From positions 9,594,034 to 9,658,033 of the forward strand of contig CM060853.1 in NCBI GenBank assembly GCA_030737835.1: 64,000 bases of DNA. Direction: 5' to 3'. Positions 26,153-37,240 of this stretch are shown here, one piece after another (the first letter of the stretch is position 1; every line of letters begins with the position of its first letter). Below the pieces are notes generated by a model. That model was not told where the DNA came from. It was given only the letters and a program-made list of their open reading frames with translations, and did no database searches. Origin of the DNA: Acorus gramineus (Eukaryota > Streptophyta > Magnoliopsida > Acorales > Acoraceae). Both the position numbers and the translations under genes were made by a program.

Positions 26153-27044
26153 CATTCGTTCATTGGTGCAACTCCAAAAACATTGAACAACATTGGAAGT
26201 TTGTGGCAGGATGAATGACATTGTATTTGGATGTATTTGTTGTTGGTTTTCTGTGAAATTGCAATGTTGGATATCTAAAAGGTTCATTGGATTTGGATGT
26301 ATTTCTTATTGTAATCCGTGAACTAACCTAAATAAGAGTCAGAAGTACGTTTCCCCTTTCTTTATGAAATAATATCTTTCTCTTATCAAATTGTATTACA
26401 ATACCATTTCAGTTTAGCACCGCCAGAGGGACTTTGAGATGAATACACACCACTGTTTGCCAGCACAAGAAGTACAAGAAAGATGAGAGACCTATACGTA
26501 CCAATGCATGATAAGTCCATGAGGTGGGACTTGGGTTGATATTCTAGGTTGGAGTTTTCTTGTGTCAAACCTGTGTTGGTTGATATCAGTGTAGACCCAG
26601 TCAAATAGTGGAGGATTTCCAGCTGAATTAGGAGAAATGCTGTGCTGTCCCACGTGTGAGGTCATGGTCCATTCTTTGGGGGATAGGGCAGAGGGTCCCA
26701 AATTAGGGGGGGGGGGGGCTTGTGTATGGTTCATTTCTAATGGGGAGAGGGATAGAAGACAATACTAAATTTGGTTTGTAGTTGGGAGAAAAAATAGGAT
26801 GGGGGAGAGAGACAGAGGGAGAAGAAGACAGAAGGACATTCAACAAGAACAAGAAGAAGGTTCTCTCCCTCCCTCTGTGACTTCTTTCTTTTCTATGCAT
26901 CTCCTCTACACCACCAATGAATATAATTCAAAAATGGACCAAACCTTCTCCTTTGCCTTCAAACCCCCCACTAAGCTGAAGATCAAATCTCCTTCATTGT
27001 ACTAGTTATAATATTTCATACCAAAATTCAAATAGAAATTAGAG
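26153..27044. other. Intergenic region and ANTH gene promoter
   Basis: AT-rich DNA with a poly-G run (26706-26718) and a GA-rich leader-like stretch around 26795-26860. No gene is seen; short frames here are low-complexity. Confidence 0.5.
26706..26718. repeat. Poly-G tract
   Basis: Thirteen G in a row; length may be unreliable in sequencing. Confidence 0.85.
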
Positions 27045-29346
27045 ATGGGTGGGAGCAGCAAGATACGGAGGGCGCTGGGCGCGGTGAAAGACCACACCAG
27101 CATTGGCCTTGCCAAGGTCAGCACCAGCGGCGGCAGGGCGATCACGGAGCTTGATATCGCCATCGTCAAGGCCACCCGCCACGATGAGCAGCCCGCCGAG
27201 GAGCGCCACGTGCGTGAGATCCTGAGCCTCACGTGCTACTCCCGCGCCCACGTCTGCCAGTGCGTGGCATTCCTCGCCCGCCGCCTGAGCCGCACTCGCA
27301 GCTGGACCGTTGCGCTCAAGGTACTCTCCCTTGTCCACCGCCTCCTCTGCGAGGGCGACTCCTCCTTCGAGCAGGAGATCTTCTTCGCCACTCGACGGGG
27401 CACTCGCTTCCTCAACATGTCAGATTTCCGCGACTCCTCCCGCCGCGACGCCTCCTCGTGGGACTTCTCCGCCTTCGTCCGCACCTTCGCGCTCTACCTC
27501 GACGAGCGACTTGAATTCCGCATGCTCGCCCGCCGGCACCGTCCGAACAATGCCCGACACCACGCACCGGACGATGAGGACGCGGCTGCTGCGCCGCCTG
27601 CCACACCTGTGCGCGACATGCGGAACGAGCGCATCTTCGCCAGGACCCAGCACCTCCAGCAGCTCCTCGAGCGCTTCCTCGCGTGCCGTCCCACTGGTAA
27701 CCGGTTGCTTTTGTGGCGCTGCTACGCATAATCATTTTTTCTAATCTCTCAGTCTCACATATTTCATTAACTACTCAAATTAACAAGGTATATGTCTTGT
27801 TAATATTTTATTACATTTTCTATAAAATGCATCCATGAAATTTATTATTTATTAAAATATATGCTTAAAGAAATAAAGATGGATAAACACACAATGAAAA
27901 AATTAAAGATGGAAAGAAACAAATCATTGATAAAGGTAAAGATGAAAAAAAGCCCGACATAGAAACTAATAATAAAGGAATTCAAAATTCAATCTCATGC
28001 AAGATTGGAGAAAGCAAAAGAAATAACATATTAATCATAATTAATTGTAAAATATTGATAAAAATATTTTTCACTAATGGATAGATGTAAATGCATTGAA
28101 TTATATATATATATATATATAAAAGTGAATATGTACACAACACCCATTTCATGGGGTTTTTCTCTTTTTTGTCATATGTTTTTTGGTCAGATTGCATTAT
28201 TTATATTATAACTTACTGATGATTGCATTATTTGAAACACATGAAAAAGGGGCGGCAAAGGGAAACAGAGTGGTGACAGTTGCTCTGTATCCGCTGGTGA
28301 AGGAAAGCGTGCAGATATACTACGACCTGGCTGAGATAATGGGCATACTCATTGACAGGTTCATGGAGATGGAGGTCCCCGAGTGCGCGCGCGTCCACAA
28401 CATCTTCGCCCGCCTCTCCAAGCAGCTCGACGACCTCGACTCCTTCTACGCCTGGTGCCGCTCCGCTTCCATCACCCGCTCCTCCGACCTCCCCGACATA
28501 GACCGCATTCCCCACCACAAACTCGATCTCATCGACCGCTTCATCCGCGACAAGTCCGCGCTCAAGAAGTCCCTCAAAACCGAACCTCTGTCGCCCGCCC
28601 CTCTTGAAGAGGAGGCGCCCGTGCCGGTTGAAGAAGAGGCCGTCAAGGCCTTGCCTCCGGTGGTGGAAGAAGCACAATCACCCACACTTGCGGTGGTGGA
28701 AGAAGCGCATGACAAGGAGGCGGACTTGCTGGACTTGAGCGACAGTGGCGCGGTGTCCGCGGAGGAGCACAGCGATAGGCTTGCGCTCGCTCTGTTCAAT
28801 GGGAATCCGGCGGCGGAACCGGCATGGGAGGCGTTTAAGAACGAGAGCGATCCATCCGATTGGGAGACCGCGCTGGTTGTGTCCGCCAGCAACAACAACC
28901 ATAAGGTGGCGAGCGTCGGCGGCGGAGGAGGTTTCGACTCGCTATTGCTTGACAGCCTCTACCAGCAGCCAATGCAGCCGCATATGGCGAATGGGGGACC
29001 GGGTGCTTCGTTCTTCATGAGCGCGAGCAGCATTGCTGCTTTGCCTAATGGTGGGCAGACAATGCTGGCATTGCCGGCCCCGCCAATGGCAGGTGGAGGT
29101 GGTGTGGATCCTTTCATGGCTTCACTGGGGGTGGCGCCGCCGGCGTACGTACAGATGTCGGAGATGGAGAGGAAGCAGAGGTTGCTTGTGGAGGAGCAGC
29201 TCATGTGGCAGCAATACCAGAGGGATGGCATGCAGGGGCAGTTTGCCTTTGCCAGGCTTCAGCAGCAGCAGCAGCAGCAGCAACAACAACAACAACAACA
29301 GCAACAACACAACCCCTACATTGGGTATGGGATGCAAGGATTTTGA
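27045..29346 (+). CDS. Putative clathrin assembly protein (AP180/CALM ANTH type)
   Basis: Two exons, 27045-27696 and 28250-29346, make 582 residues. The N-terminal ANTH domain is recognisable from IRRALGAVKDHTSIGLAKV, the phosphoinositide-binding region ELDIAIVKATRHDEQPAEER and HVREIL, through AKGNRVVTVALYPLVKES and FMEMEVPECARVHNIFARL. The unstructured C-terminal half has endocytic short motifs: a clathrin-box-like LLDLSD, one DPF (AP-2 appendage binding), WEAFKNESDPSDWETALV, which is conserved in plant AP180-like proteins, and 16 glutamines (29260-29307) before the end. Such proteins recruit clathrin and cargo at the plasma membrane or trans-Golgi. Exon 1 and exon 2 are very GC-rich at third codon positions while the 553-bp intron is strongly AT-rich. 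The intron acceptor at 28249 has a weak pyrimidine tract, but it is the one that keeps TGAAKGNRVV in frame. Confidence 0.92.
29260..29307 (+). repeat. CAG/CAA polyglutamine repeat in the ANTH gene
   Basis: Seven CAG, six CAA, one CAG and two CAA codons make 16 Gln. The mixed codons limit slippage, though length variation between individuals is likely. Confidence 0.95.
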
Positions 29347-29842
29347 TTGGTTTGTGTTTGTTGATATGGCGTCCATCGTACCTTTTCACAATTGAATTGG
29401 GTGGTCATTCAGGTCTTGTTTGTAATAATTTGTTTTGCTTTTTTTTTCTTTAGAGTTATGTATGTTCCAATGGTTAACCAACCAGTGCAAGCAGCTTCTG
29501 AGGAAATCATGGTTACAAGTCATGTGAATACAAAATTTATGAACTTTCATTGTTTGATATATAATTGATGATCTTTCACTGCTTTGAGCTTGATTGATCA
29601 TACAATTATAGTCACTAGCAACCGCATGTAAATCATTTAATTAATATTTGTACTTCTTTACAATCTCTGATTGAATCCAAGCTCATGCTGAAAAATTAAT
29701 CCATCCCTCTCACCTTTTGCTGCTATCTCCTGAAGCATTACTATGAAAATTGGGATATCTTTAGCATGCTATTTCATTCTATTAAAAGAACATAAAATAT
29801 ATATTTATGTTCCAGATAATGCCTATCCAATTCAGTGTCCTG

Positions 29843-29870
29843 CCCCCCCCCCCCCCCCCCTTTTTTTTTT
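29843..29870. repeat. Poly-C then poly-T tract
   Basis: About 18 C followed by 10 T, downstream of the ANTH gene. An assembly or sequencing error in run length is possible. Confidence 0.85.
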
Positions 29871-30079
29871 TATGTTTCCTCGGAAATTAATTACTGAGAA
29901 TATTTCTCAATAATTCAATTCCAAATTCAAGTCCTGTTACACGGGCCTTAAAATTTGGGCCTTATTGAGAAGCCTCAATAGACATCATCATCTCATCGGT
30001 TCTCTTTTTGACTTTTTAAAATGCTAAAAACTACAAAAAACGATATTACTCTTTCTTTAAATTTGAATTTTTCATTCCC

Positions 30080-30480
30080 AAGTTTTTTCATATACTAGTT
30101 TTTTCATATATAAAACAAATACAAATATAGATTTAGATACAAATATGCATGTATTATTCATATACACTTTACATGAATGTATCTAGATTCAAAATAAAAA
30201 AAATAAGTTTGCATGAATGTATTAGTTTTTTAGACAAGATACAAATATTGATTAAGATACAACCATATATTAGTTTGTTTAGCTATAAATGTATCTAAAA
30301 ATTTTTAGATACAAATACAGATGAGTATATAAGTTTTTTCAGATACAGATATAGATATAGCTCTATATTAATTTTTTCAGATATAAATGTATCTAAATTT
30401 AAAATCAAATATATTTGAATGTAACTAAATTGATTCAAATACTTATAAAAGATTATACATGCTTAGATAATGTATTTGAC
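30080..30480. repeat. Degenerate short-word array (GATACAAATA-like)
   Basis: Irregular repetition of words such as AGATACAAATA, TTTTTCAGATA and GTATCTAAA over about 400 bp. Looks like an old minisatellite or the remains of a repeat; no clear unit length. Confidence 0.5.
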
Positions 30481-31393
30481 TTTTAAAAAACAAAAACTAT
30501 CCAAATGAATGTAATTGGATTAGATTGGGTCACTTCAAAATAAATGTGTCTGATCAACTGTTTAAAGGAATGTAACTCTGTTAATTTAGATGATAAAAAA
30601 AAAAAAAAAACAGGTGAATGAAAAACTAAAAATATCAAATAACATATTCAATTGAAAAAATTCAGATCATTAAAAAAAATTAACCAACATCCCTAGATGT
30701 CCCAATCAAAACGCCAGAGACACCGTCTGTGGCCTTTGCCGTCTGCACAACGATCGAGAGTCTTCACATACACACAAAAAAGAAGGGATCGAATTAAATG
30801 TTAACCCAATCCTTTGAAATCCATACACACAAAGAAGAAAAAAATTTCTTCTATGGACGGTTTTAAATGTGTAACTCAATTATCGAAAGTGGTTACAAAA
30901 AAAATATTTTATTTAATTAAAGGGTATTCTACATGTGTCACCTCATAAAGTTTGTAATGTGGTCTATAATTTGGAGTTTATAAATTATTATTGATTTTAT
31001 TTTAATAAATGATCCATGAATTGAGAAAAACACAAAAAGATGAATATGTAATTCGATTTTTGTTTTTCCTTATAGAACTAGGCTAGATATTTCATTAGAT
31101 GCAAGGGAGGATATACCTTTTATGGTTTGAGTTGTGCTGCCCGTTGAGCAGCTTGGCCTTGTGCTTGATCTGTTCCAAGTTGGGCCTCACCATGGATTAT
31201 GGAGGTCTTTAGCTTTTACTGGATTATTTCTAGGATACGATACTTCGTTAGTTTCATGTCACATATATAATAATTAACCTGATCACACAAATACATACAA
31301 ATTAAACACACGGCCCAAAAGCAAAGTTAATTGCTGTTGTTCTTGACATGCTATTTGGTACAAAAACATGGAAAATAAAGGGAGAATTTTAAA

Positions 31394-31645
31394 TTAAAAA
31401 GGAGAAGAGACAACATCTCTGAGACCCTTAATCACGACGGTAGGAAGTTTGATGTGTGCTCCAAAACAATTGTTGGGTTCTCCACCTTCCTCAAGCTCTT
31501 CACCTTCTTCAACGGCGCTGGCGGAGGCCTTATTGTCTCGGTCATCGGCTTCAGCCATCTTTTGTCTCTTGTTCATAATCGGCTTCAACCCCTGAAGACG
31601 ATGAATTTTTCTTTATATCAATACTTGATGATAAGAGTGTTATCA

Positions 31646-31688
<43 letters not shown>

Positions 31689-32295
31689 CTGATGATTAGG
31701 TGCGGTCGTGCGCCCCGAATTCCACCGTGCGCCCCCAATCCCGACCGTGCGATCGACGCACTCGTCGATCGCACGGTCGACGTTTTTTTTTAAAAAAAAC
31801 AAAAAAAACGTCCCGACGAGGGGGCGACGACGGGCGACGGGGGGCGACGACGGGGCGACGACCGTGCGACGACGACGGGGGGCGACGACGACGGGGGCGA
31901 GGTCGACGACGGGACGACGGGACGACGGGGCGACGTTTTCGTTTTCGTCGTCGTCGCCCCCCGTCGTCGTCGCCCCCGTCGTCCTCGACGAAAACGAAAA
32001 CGGTCGTCGCCCCCTCGTCGCCCCGTCGTCGCCCCCGTCGTCCTCCCACGGTCGTCGTCCTGTCGTCGCCCCCGTCGCCGCCCCGTCGCCCCCTCCTCGG
32101 TTTTTCTCGTCGTCGCCCTCGTCGTCGCCCCGTCGTCGCCCTCGTCGCCCGTCGTCGCCCCCTCGTCGGGACGTTTTTTTTGTTTTTTTTTTTTAAAAAA
32201 ACGTCGACCGTGCGATCGACGAGTGCGTCGATCGCACGGTCGGGATTGGGGGCGCACGGTGAAACTCGGGGCGCACGAGCCGCACGTAATCATTC

Positions 32296-32338
<43 letters not shown>

Positions 32339-33254
32339 TGGATTAATGAAAATTATATCCATATTTATTTATTTATTTATTAATGAAAGATTCATCAAAA
32401 CAAAAAGCATCAGTGGGATTGTTGGAAAAAATTTTGCCGACAAAGCCCGGGCCAACCAAAAATAATAGTGAGAAGTGAGTGTAGAAGATTTTGGATCTTG
32501 TGTTTGTTTTTTTTTCTGTTTATATCTTATTTGATTTTAATTGTGATAATTTTTATTATAGAATTGTCATTTTATCATAATTAAAATCAAACAAATGAAT
32601 AAATAAATTTATTTTATATAAGAATTTATAATTGTTTGATTAAAAAAAAAAAATTTCAAATAAAAGAGTCTGGACGTATATATTTTAAAAAGAAAAACAC
32701 GACTAATTTAATTATGTAACGAAAAACACGTCACAGTGAATGATTGATTAGACACGTCCCGAGATTCATCAAAAATCCAATCACACGAAGATCCGTTCTG
32801 GACCACTCATATATAATATAATATAATATATATATATATACGTGTGCATTTACAAACCCGTGAATTTATTTATTTATTTATTCTGATTTTGGAGAGACGT
32901 TAATAATATATAATAATATGTTTTTAAATAATAATAATAATAACCTCGGTGAAGATCCGGATGGCATCCTCGAAGCTCTTGTTCTTCACCACAAACAGTG
33001 CTGCGTCCTGATGAATATATCGCACATACAAAGTAAGGATAGATTTATAAAGTCTAAAGCGAAACCATATATATGAAAAGAAAGCTCACAATCAAACTGT
33101 ATCGAATATAATGAATGGATTAACCAACCCAAACTTAGAAAAATAAATAAAATAGAAATCTGACCCGGGCACATTGGATCTGATCCAAGCTGAGTGTCCT
33201 GGGTTCGCTCTCTAGGGATGATTTTCTCTCAATCTTCTTAATCGTCTTCTTCAT
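31394..33254 (-). CDS. Small conserved plant protein of unknown function
   Basis: Three exons on the minus strand join in frame: 33254-33165, 33007-32945 and 31591-31394, giving 116 residues. The start is the ATG at 33254, with CTATATATAG about 45-55 bp upstream. The protein begins with a basic stretch, MKKTIKKIERKSSLESEPR, then SLDQIQCARDAALFVVKNKS and FEDAIRIFTEGLKPI, which together look like one helix-turn-helix repeat, then an acidic part (EEGEELEEGGEP) and an end, KLPTVVIKGLRDVVSSPF. I recall similar small plant proteins with RDAALYV and ALRIFTEGLEPV, but know of no function. Every border has GT/AG and all phases agree, so the gene is likely real although no exon exceeds 66 codons. Intron 2 (31592-32944) hosts the giant hairpin element and two (TA)n tracts. 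Confidence 0.7.
31650..31686. repeat. (TA)n microsatellite left of the hairpin element
   Basis: About 18 TA units ending directly at the left end of the hairpin element. Confidence 0.95.
31687..32298. mobile_element. Giant GC-rich hairpin MITE inside a (TA)n tract
   Basis: A 612-bp element whose two halves are near reverse complements. The left end contains TAGGTGCGGTCGTGCGCCCC, then CACCGTGCGCCCCCAATCCC; the reverse complement of the right end reads TACGTGCGGCTCGTGCGCCC and then the same words. About 100 bp of each terminus match almost base for base, and the interior continues as GACGACGGGG-type repeats on the left and CGTCGTCGCCCC-type repeats on the right. Each terminus also holds its own smaller palindrome around CCGTGCGATCGACG and CGTCGATCGCACGG. 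The element is flanked on both sides by (TA)n, the arrangement described for the rice microsatellite-targeting MITE Micron. It has no coding capacity; the long open frames across it are by-products of its repeats. The family assignment is inference. Confidence 0.75.
32299..32334. repeat. (TA)n microsatellite right of the hairpin element
   Basis: About 18 TA units beginning at the right end of the hairpin element; it mirrors the left tract. Confidence 0.95.
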
Positions 33255-33334
33255 CAATAACAAAGTTAATGAGTTTCTCCACAGAGAACGTACGACAACT
33301 ATATATAGCTCTCTTCTTGGGCGAGGGCCGTTCA

Positions 33335-33344
<10 letters not shown>

Positions 33345-33366
<22 letters not shown>
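33345..33366. repeat. (GA)n microsatellite
   Basis: About 11 GA units after a short TA tract, about 90 bp upstream of the small gene's start on the minus strand. Confidence 0.9.
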
Positions 33367-34999
33367 GCCTGGTCTCTTTATAAAGTTGGTGAGAAGAGAG
33401 AGGAAGAGAACTAATTAAGGGACCGACCCCAGCTAGCTCTGACCATACATGCACATGCGCTGCAGACGAGGTGGTATTCAAAGGGCGCCTCACACGTGGA
33501 CCGCGGGATCTGGAAGTTGGTGTACGCGTGGAGGGCGATGACAAGGGGGGAGGTTCATAATCCATTCAAAACCAAAAACACTGAACATCTGCCCCTAATC
33601 CTTTGGGGCTCTTTCACACCATCCAACTAGACTCGCCCACCCAGCCCCACTTCATTTGTTCTCACTGTATCATTATATAATATAATAAATTCTTGAATAC
33701 ACGCACGTATGCCTTAATTTGTTCCCAAGACGCAAGACTAGTCCCAGCTTTCCTAGGCCAAAGCAGATTTTTCAACTTCATCATAAAATCAACTACGAAG
33801 AGTCCTTTCAATATTAAAAAAATAAAAATCTCATAAATAATATAATTAGACCATGTTTTTTTCATCCTTCTATTTTAACAGTACTGACCAGCTAATTATT
33901 AACATAATCCCAACAAATTAAAGAAACATGTATGAATTGAAACCTACAACGCCGCATTTATTTCGTTGACGTCCCATTGCATGCTCTCCTCCCCCGGTCG
34001 ATTCACATGCATGCATCATGCATGGTGGTCCTTCAACCACTGTGTCTGCTACAGTAATTAAAGTTTTAAAAATATAAGATAAAATAAAATTAATGAAACA
34101 TGACATGAATGAGCGTAGTTGATTACTCAAACAATATCCCAGGTAAGAAAGTGATTAAGATTGAAAGCTAAGCCATTTAATTTGGTTCACTGACTAGCAA
34201 AAATTGGGGAGTCACATGATTTATGCCGCTTTCAGTCCTGATCACTAACAGGTACTGGCTGAAAGTGATATGTAACAGCCATGATTATCTAAATTTAAAT
34301 ATGGATTTATAAGATGAGTCAGGTTGTGTAAGTATTATGACTCCCTTTTAATTTATGACATAAGATTCAATCAGAAAATAAAATAAAACCTGACCCACAA
34401 TCCTTGAGGTGTTCAGTGGCCAGGGAACGCGTGTTATGTGCAGTAGGAAGATTTTCATGAGGAAATTTTCAAAAATAAAAATAAAGGAGTTTAAAAAATA
34501 AAATAAAAATACTTGTCAACAATTTTTATTATTCCCCCTTCATTACACTCAAAATTACTCCTAATCATTGTTGATTAGCCAGTCATTACTTGTATAGCAT
34601 GTACACCAACCATTTCTAACACCTATTATACCAGGTCTAGCTAGATTGAAGGGGGTGTGATCCCTTCAAGAGATGTGACGATGGAGCTCCTCCTCTGAAT
34701 GATGATCCGATTATCTAGCAACCGAACCGGCACTCAAGAACCTCTTAGACATCAATGTGGTGCCGATCAAGGGGATTCTGAAAGTCAGTAAGGAATTAGG
34801 ATTTTTTGGAATGAATGTATCATTGGTGTGACTGATCAAGATTGCAAACCATATCTCCCTTTTCTTTCCACTATTTATTGGAAAGGATGGCAAAGCTTGG
34901 CGTAACCGTTTCTCTGATTTAGCGGGATATTGCGGGAAGATTCTTCAAGATACAGTGCTGAACGATCTGTTATAGAATGTGGCCATGTGGCACTATATC

Positions 35000-35515
35000 A
35001 AGTAGGCTACGCAGAATTTTGCCAGTATGTTTCTCGAGCTAAGCATGCACCCTGATAGTTGTATTGGATAAAGTAGACCCTGACTCTCTATAGTTGTGCT
35101 CACGCCAGGGTCTGACCGTTCTGCTTGGGGTTGTGCCCTAGTAGCACTATCCTTGGAGGATCAAGCTCGCGACTAACCTTTGGACACCTCGTGGCATGAC
35201 TAGCCTGGTCTCTTTGTTCCCTCCTAGGAAGGCTGTATGAGCTATCCTTACTCATGAAGCAGGTTTGGGGCCAGGTCATTGAGATGGACCAGGTGACATG
35301 TATCGACCAATTTAAGAGGGACATGTGTCTTGCCTAGAACTCTTGTAGGATTTTCCCTTTACATAGATAATATTTATTATTTTTTATGACTGTTTATTAT
35401 TGCCTTCTGTAGCTCATATAATTGGGTAGAAATAACCTTGTATATGTAGCAATAAAACTTGCACCTGTCATAATCTTTCTCTAATTTTTCTCATTTATAT
35501 GGTATTAGACAGAGC
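35000..35515 (+). mobile_element. Copia-type LTR remnant with primer-binding site
   Basis: The right end reads ...ATATGGTATTAGACAGAGCA (about 35497-35516), a damaged form of TGGTATCAGAGC, the initiator-Met tRNA primer site that follows the 5' LTR in plant Ty1/Copia elements. The preceding 200 bp (GTAGAAATAACCTTGTATATG, AATAAAACTTGC) look like LTR R/U5 sequence. A short C/T-rich leader follows, then the element ends; no gag or pol is near. The left border is not defined. Confidence 0.45.
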
Positions 35516-35730
35516 AACAAGCTGGTATTTAATACATTTTTTTCATTCGCTTTTCTACCTCCCCCTCCTGATCTTCCCATTCTCCTAGTCCATCTCTCGA
35601 TACATCTGGTCCACCCTCACCTTTTGGAACCAGACACTCGTCACAAAACATTTCATCATAAGTTGCAACATTCTCAAATATGACTAACACCTCGTCAAGT
35701 TGAAGAAGTGCTCCGTCCATGTCACGTGAT

Positions 35731-35927
35731 CCTCACCACTCCCTGTTTTTTTTTTTTTTTTTGATATCGGAGGACTCCTGTGGCTAACCTTACGGTCAAG
35801 CTGAGAATGCTACCTCCGTCTGTTAGCTCCAGTCCTACAAAAAATTCTTTTGAATAATCATCAACAAACAAGTGGATAAGTTAGCGCCAAGACTTGAACC
35901 CATGACCTACCCTCACCACTCCCTGTT
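35731..35927 (-). mobile_element. 5'-truncated tRNA-type SINE with target-site duplications
   Basis: A 17-bp direct repeat, CCTCACCACTCCCTGTT, is found at 35731-35747 and 35911-35927. Between them is a poly-T run (to 35762) and about 150 bp of body. Read on the minus strand, the body ends in poly-A and has near its 5' end GGGTTCAAGTCTTGG, a good match to the RNA polymerase III B box. The A box is missing because only about 8 bp precede the B box, so the copy is 5'-truncated. Perfect target repeats imply a fairly recent insertion. Confidence 0.8.
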
Positions 35928-37240
35928 AATGGTCGGTTCATCCCTCACAAGGGCCTCGCAACCCTCAGAGCACCTCTCCTAGCACAGCTTAAAATTCGTT
36001 ACATATGTAAGGTTTGAGTTTTTCTTGATGGGTCACAAAGAAAAGATGAATGTCTTATTCCAATGCTTGATTCAATGGTCAATCAATTACTTTAAAACGC
36101 AAAAAAAAGTGTGAACATGAAAACAACCAACCAACAGCAATGGCATAACCTTATTCAAGCCAAAGGACCAAACTCTCCCTTAGACAAAGCGATAGAGGAG
36201 TGCCCTTCAGACCAATCTCTATATATAACACTACACCACCACCATCACCAACTAAAACAATAACAAAAGGCCCCAACAGAGAAATGCCAGATCCCACCAA
36301 CTACCTCACAGAGCTAATCATGAGGACCCCACAAACACAGGAGAACCAAAACGGAAACCGTCCATATCCTGTCACAGGGTTGCTCTTTCTTCTATATTTC
36401 GAATGGCTTTGCCTTTAATCCATCAACAAAAGGTGGCAAGGGGACACAGTACATTTAATGCTTTCATCTCTTTTTCCTCCTCCCTTTACACTTTATTAGA
36501 TTCTTCAACCTCTCTCCCCCCCTCTCTCTCTCTCCCTATCTATGTGCATGATGAAATGTTAGAGGAAAATGAAGAAAAAAAAAAAAAATTGACTATTCAA
36601 AAACCTATAATATTTTACCATTCATCACTTTATTTTTTTAACTAAAATTTTCTCATTTTCTTTATTATCTTTTTTTAATACATGCACAAACGCATTCTAA
36701 AAAATATGCTCTTTCTCTGATCCCTCTATTGGCCATATTTGAACCAGACCCTCCGAACCCCGTGACTGGGAGGCATTCGGGACCACCACTGATCAACAAC
36801 ACGGCCTGATCACCACCTCAACAGCAATAAGCGCAGTAGACTCAGACATTCCCCGTATGCGTTTGTTGCACTCACTCATGTATATTGATGGATAGATGGA
36901 TACATTTCTTCTTCTGCCTCATCAGTCTTCAGTGAAACAGAAACTCATTATACAAATAAAAATAACAGCATCAACAGTAGAACCCAACGTAAAAAGAATC
37001 CAAAGAACCCCCCCTCACACATCATATGACATTGTTAATGGAGTAAAAAACAAAAAAACATATAAAATGCAGCTCTGAAAACAACAAAACAAAAACAAAA
37101 AGCAATTGCCGATAAAACCGATAAAGCCTCCGCCTTTCCTCGTTTTATAATCACTCTCTCATCATATCATATCATTTCATATCATATCATTCACTGAAAG
37201 AGAAGAAGAAAAAAAAAAAAAAAAGGAGGAGGAGGAAAGA

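Larger units (their letters stand above)
29347..31393. other. Intergenic AT-rich region
   Basis: Contains a poly-C/poly-T junction (29843-29870) and a degenerate array of TAGATACAAATATAGAT-like words between about 30080 and 30480. The stretch 31095-31190 could be a further 3' exon fragment on the minus strand but is not needed by the gene at 31394. No convincing gene. Confidence 0.5.
33255..37240. other. Intergenic region with a Copia LTR and a SINE
   Basis: Upstream of the small minus-strand gene there is a GA microsatellite (33345-33366) and AT-rich DNA. A Copia-type LTR remnant and a SINE lie at 35000-35930. The interval 35930-37240 is AC- and AT-rich promoter DNA for the BTB gene, with a poly-A run and GGA repeats directly before its ATG. 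No gene was found. Confidence 0.5.

Noticed and set aside
28446..28898. 150-codon minus-strand frame opposite the ANTH gene
   Set aside because: Shadow of a GC3-rich coding exon; no domain similarity.
31700..32362. Long open frames (up to 211 codons) on both strands
   Set aside because: They lie within the GC-rich hairpin element, translate to Arg/Pro/Ser simple repeats and mirror each other because of the inverted structure.
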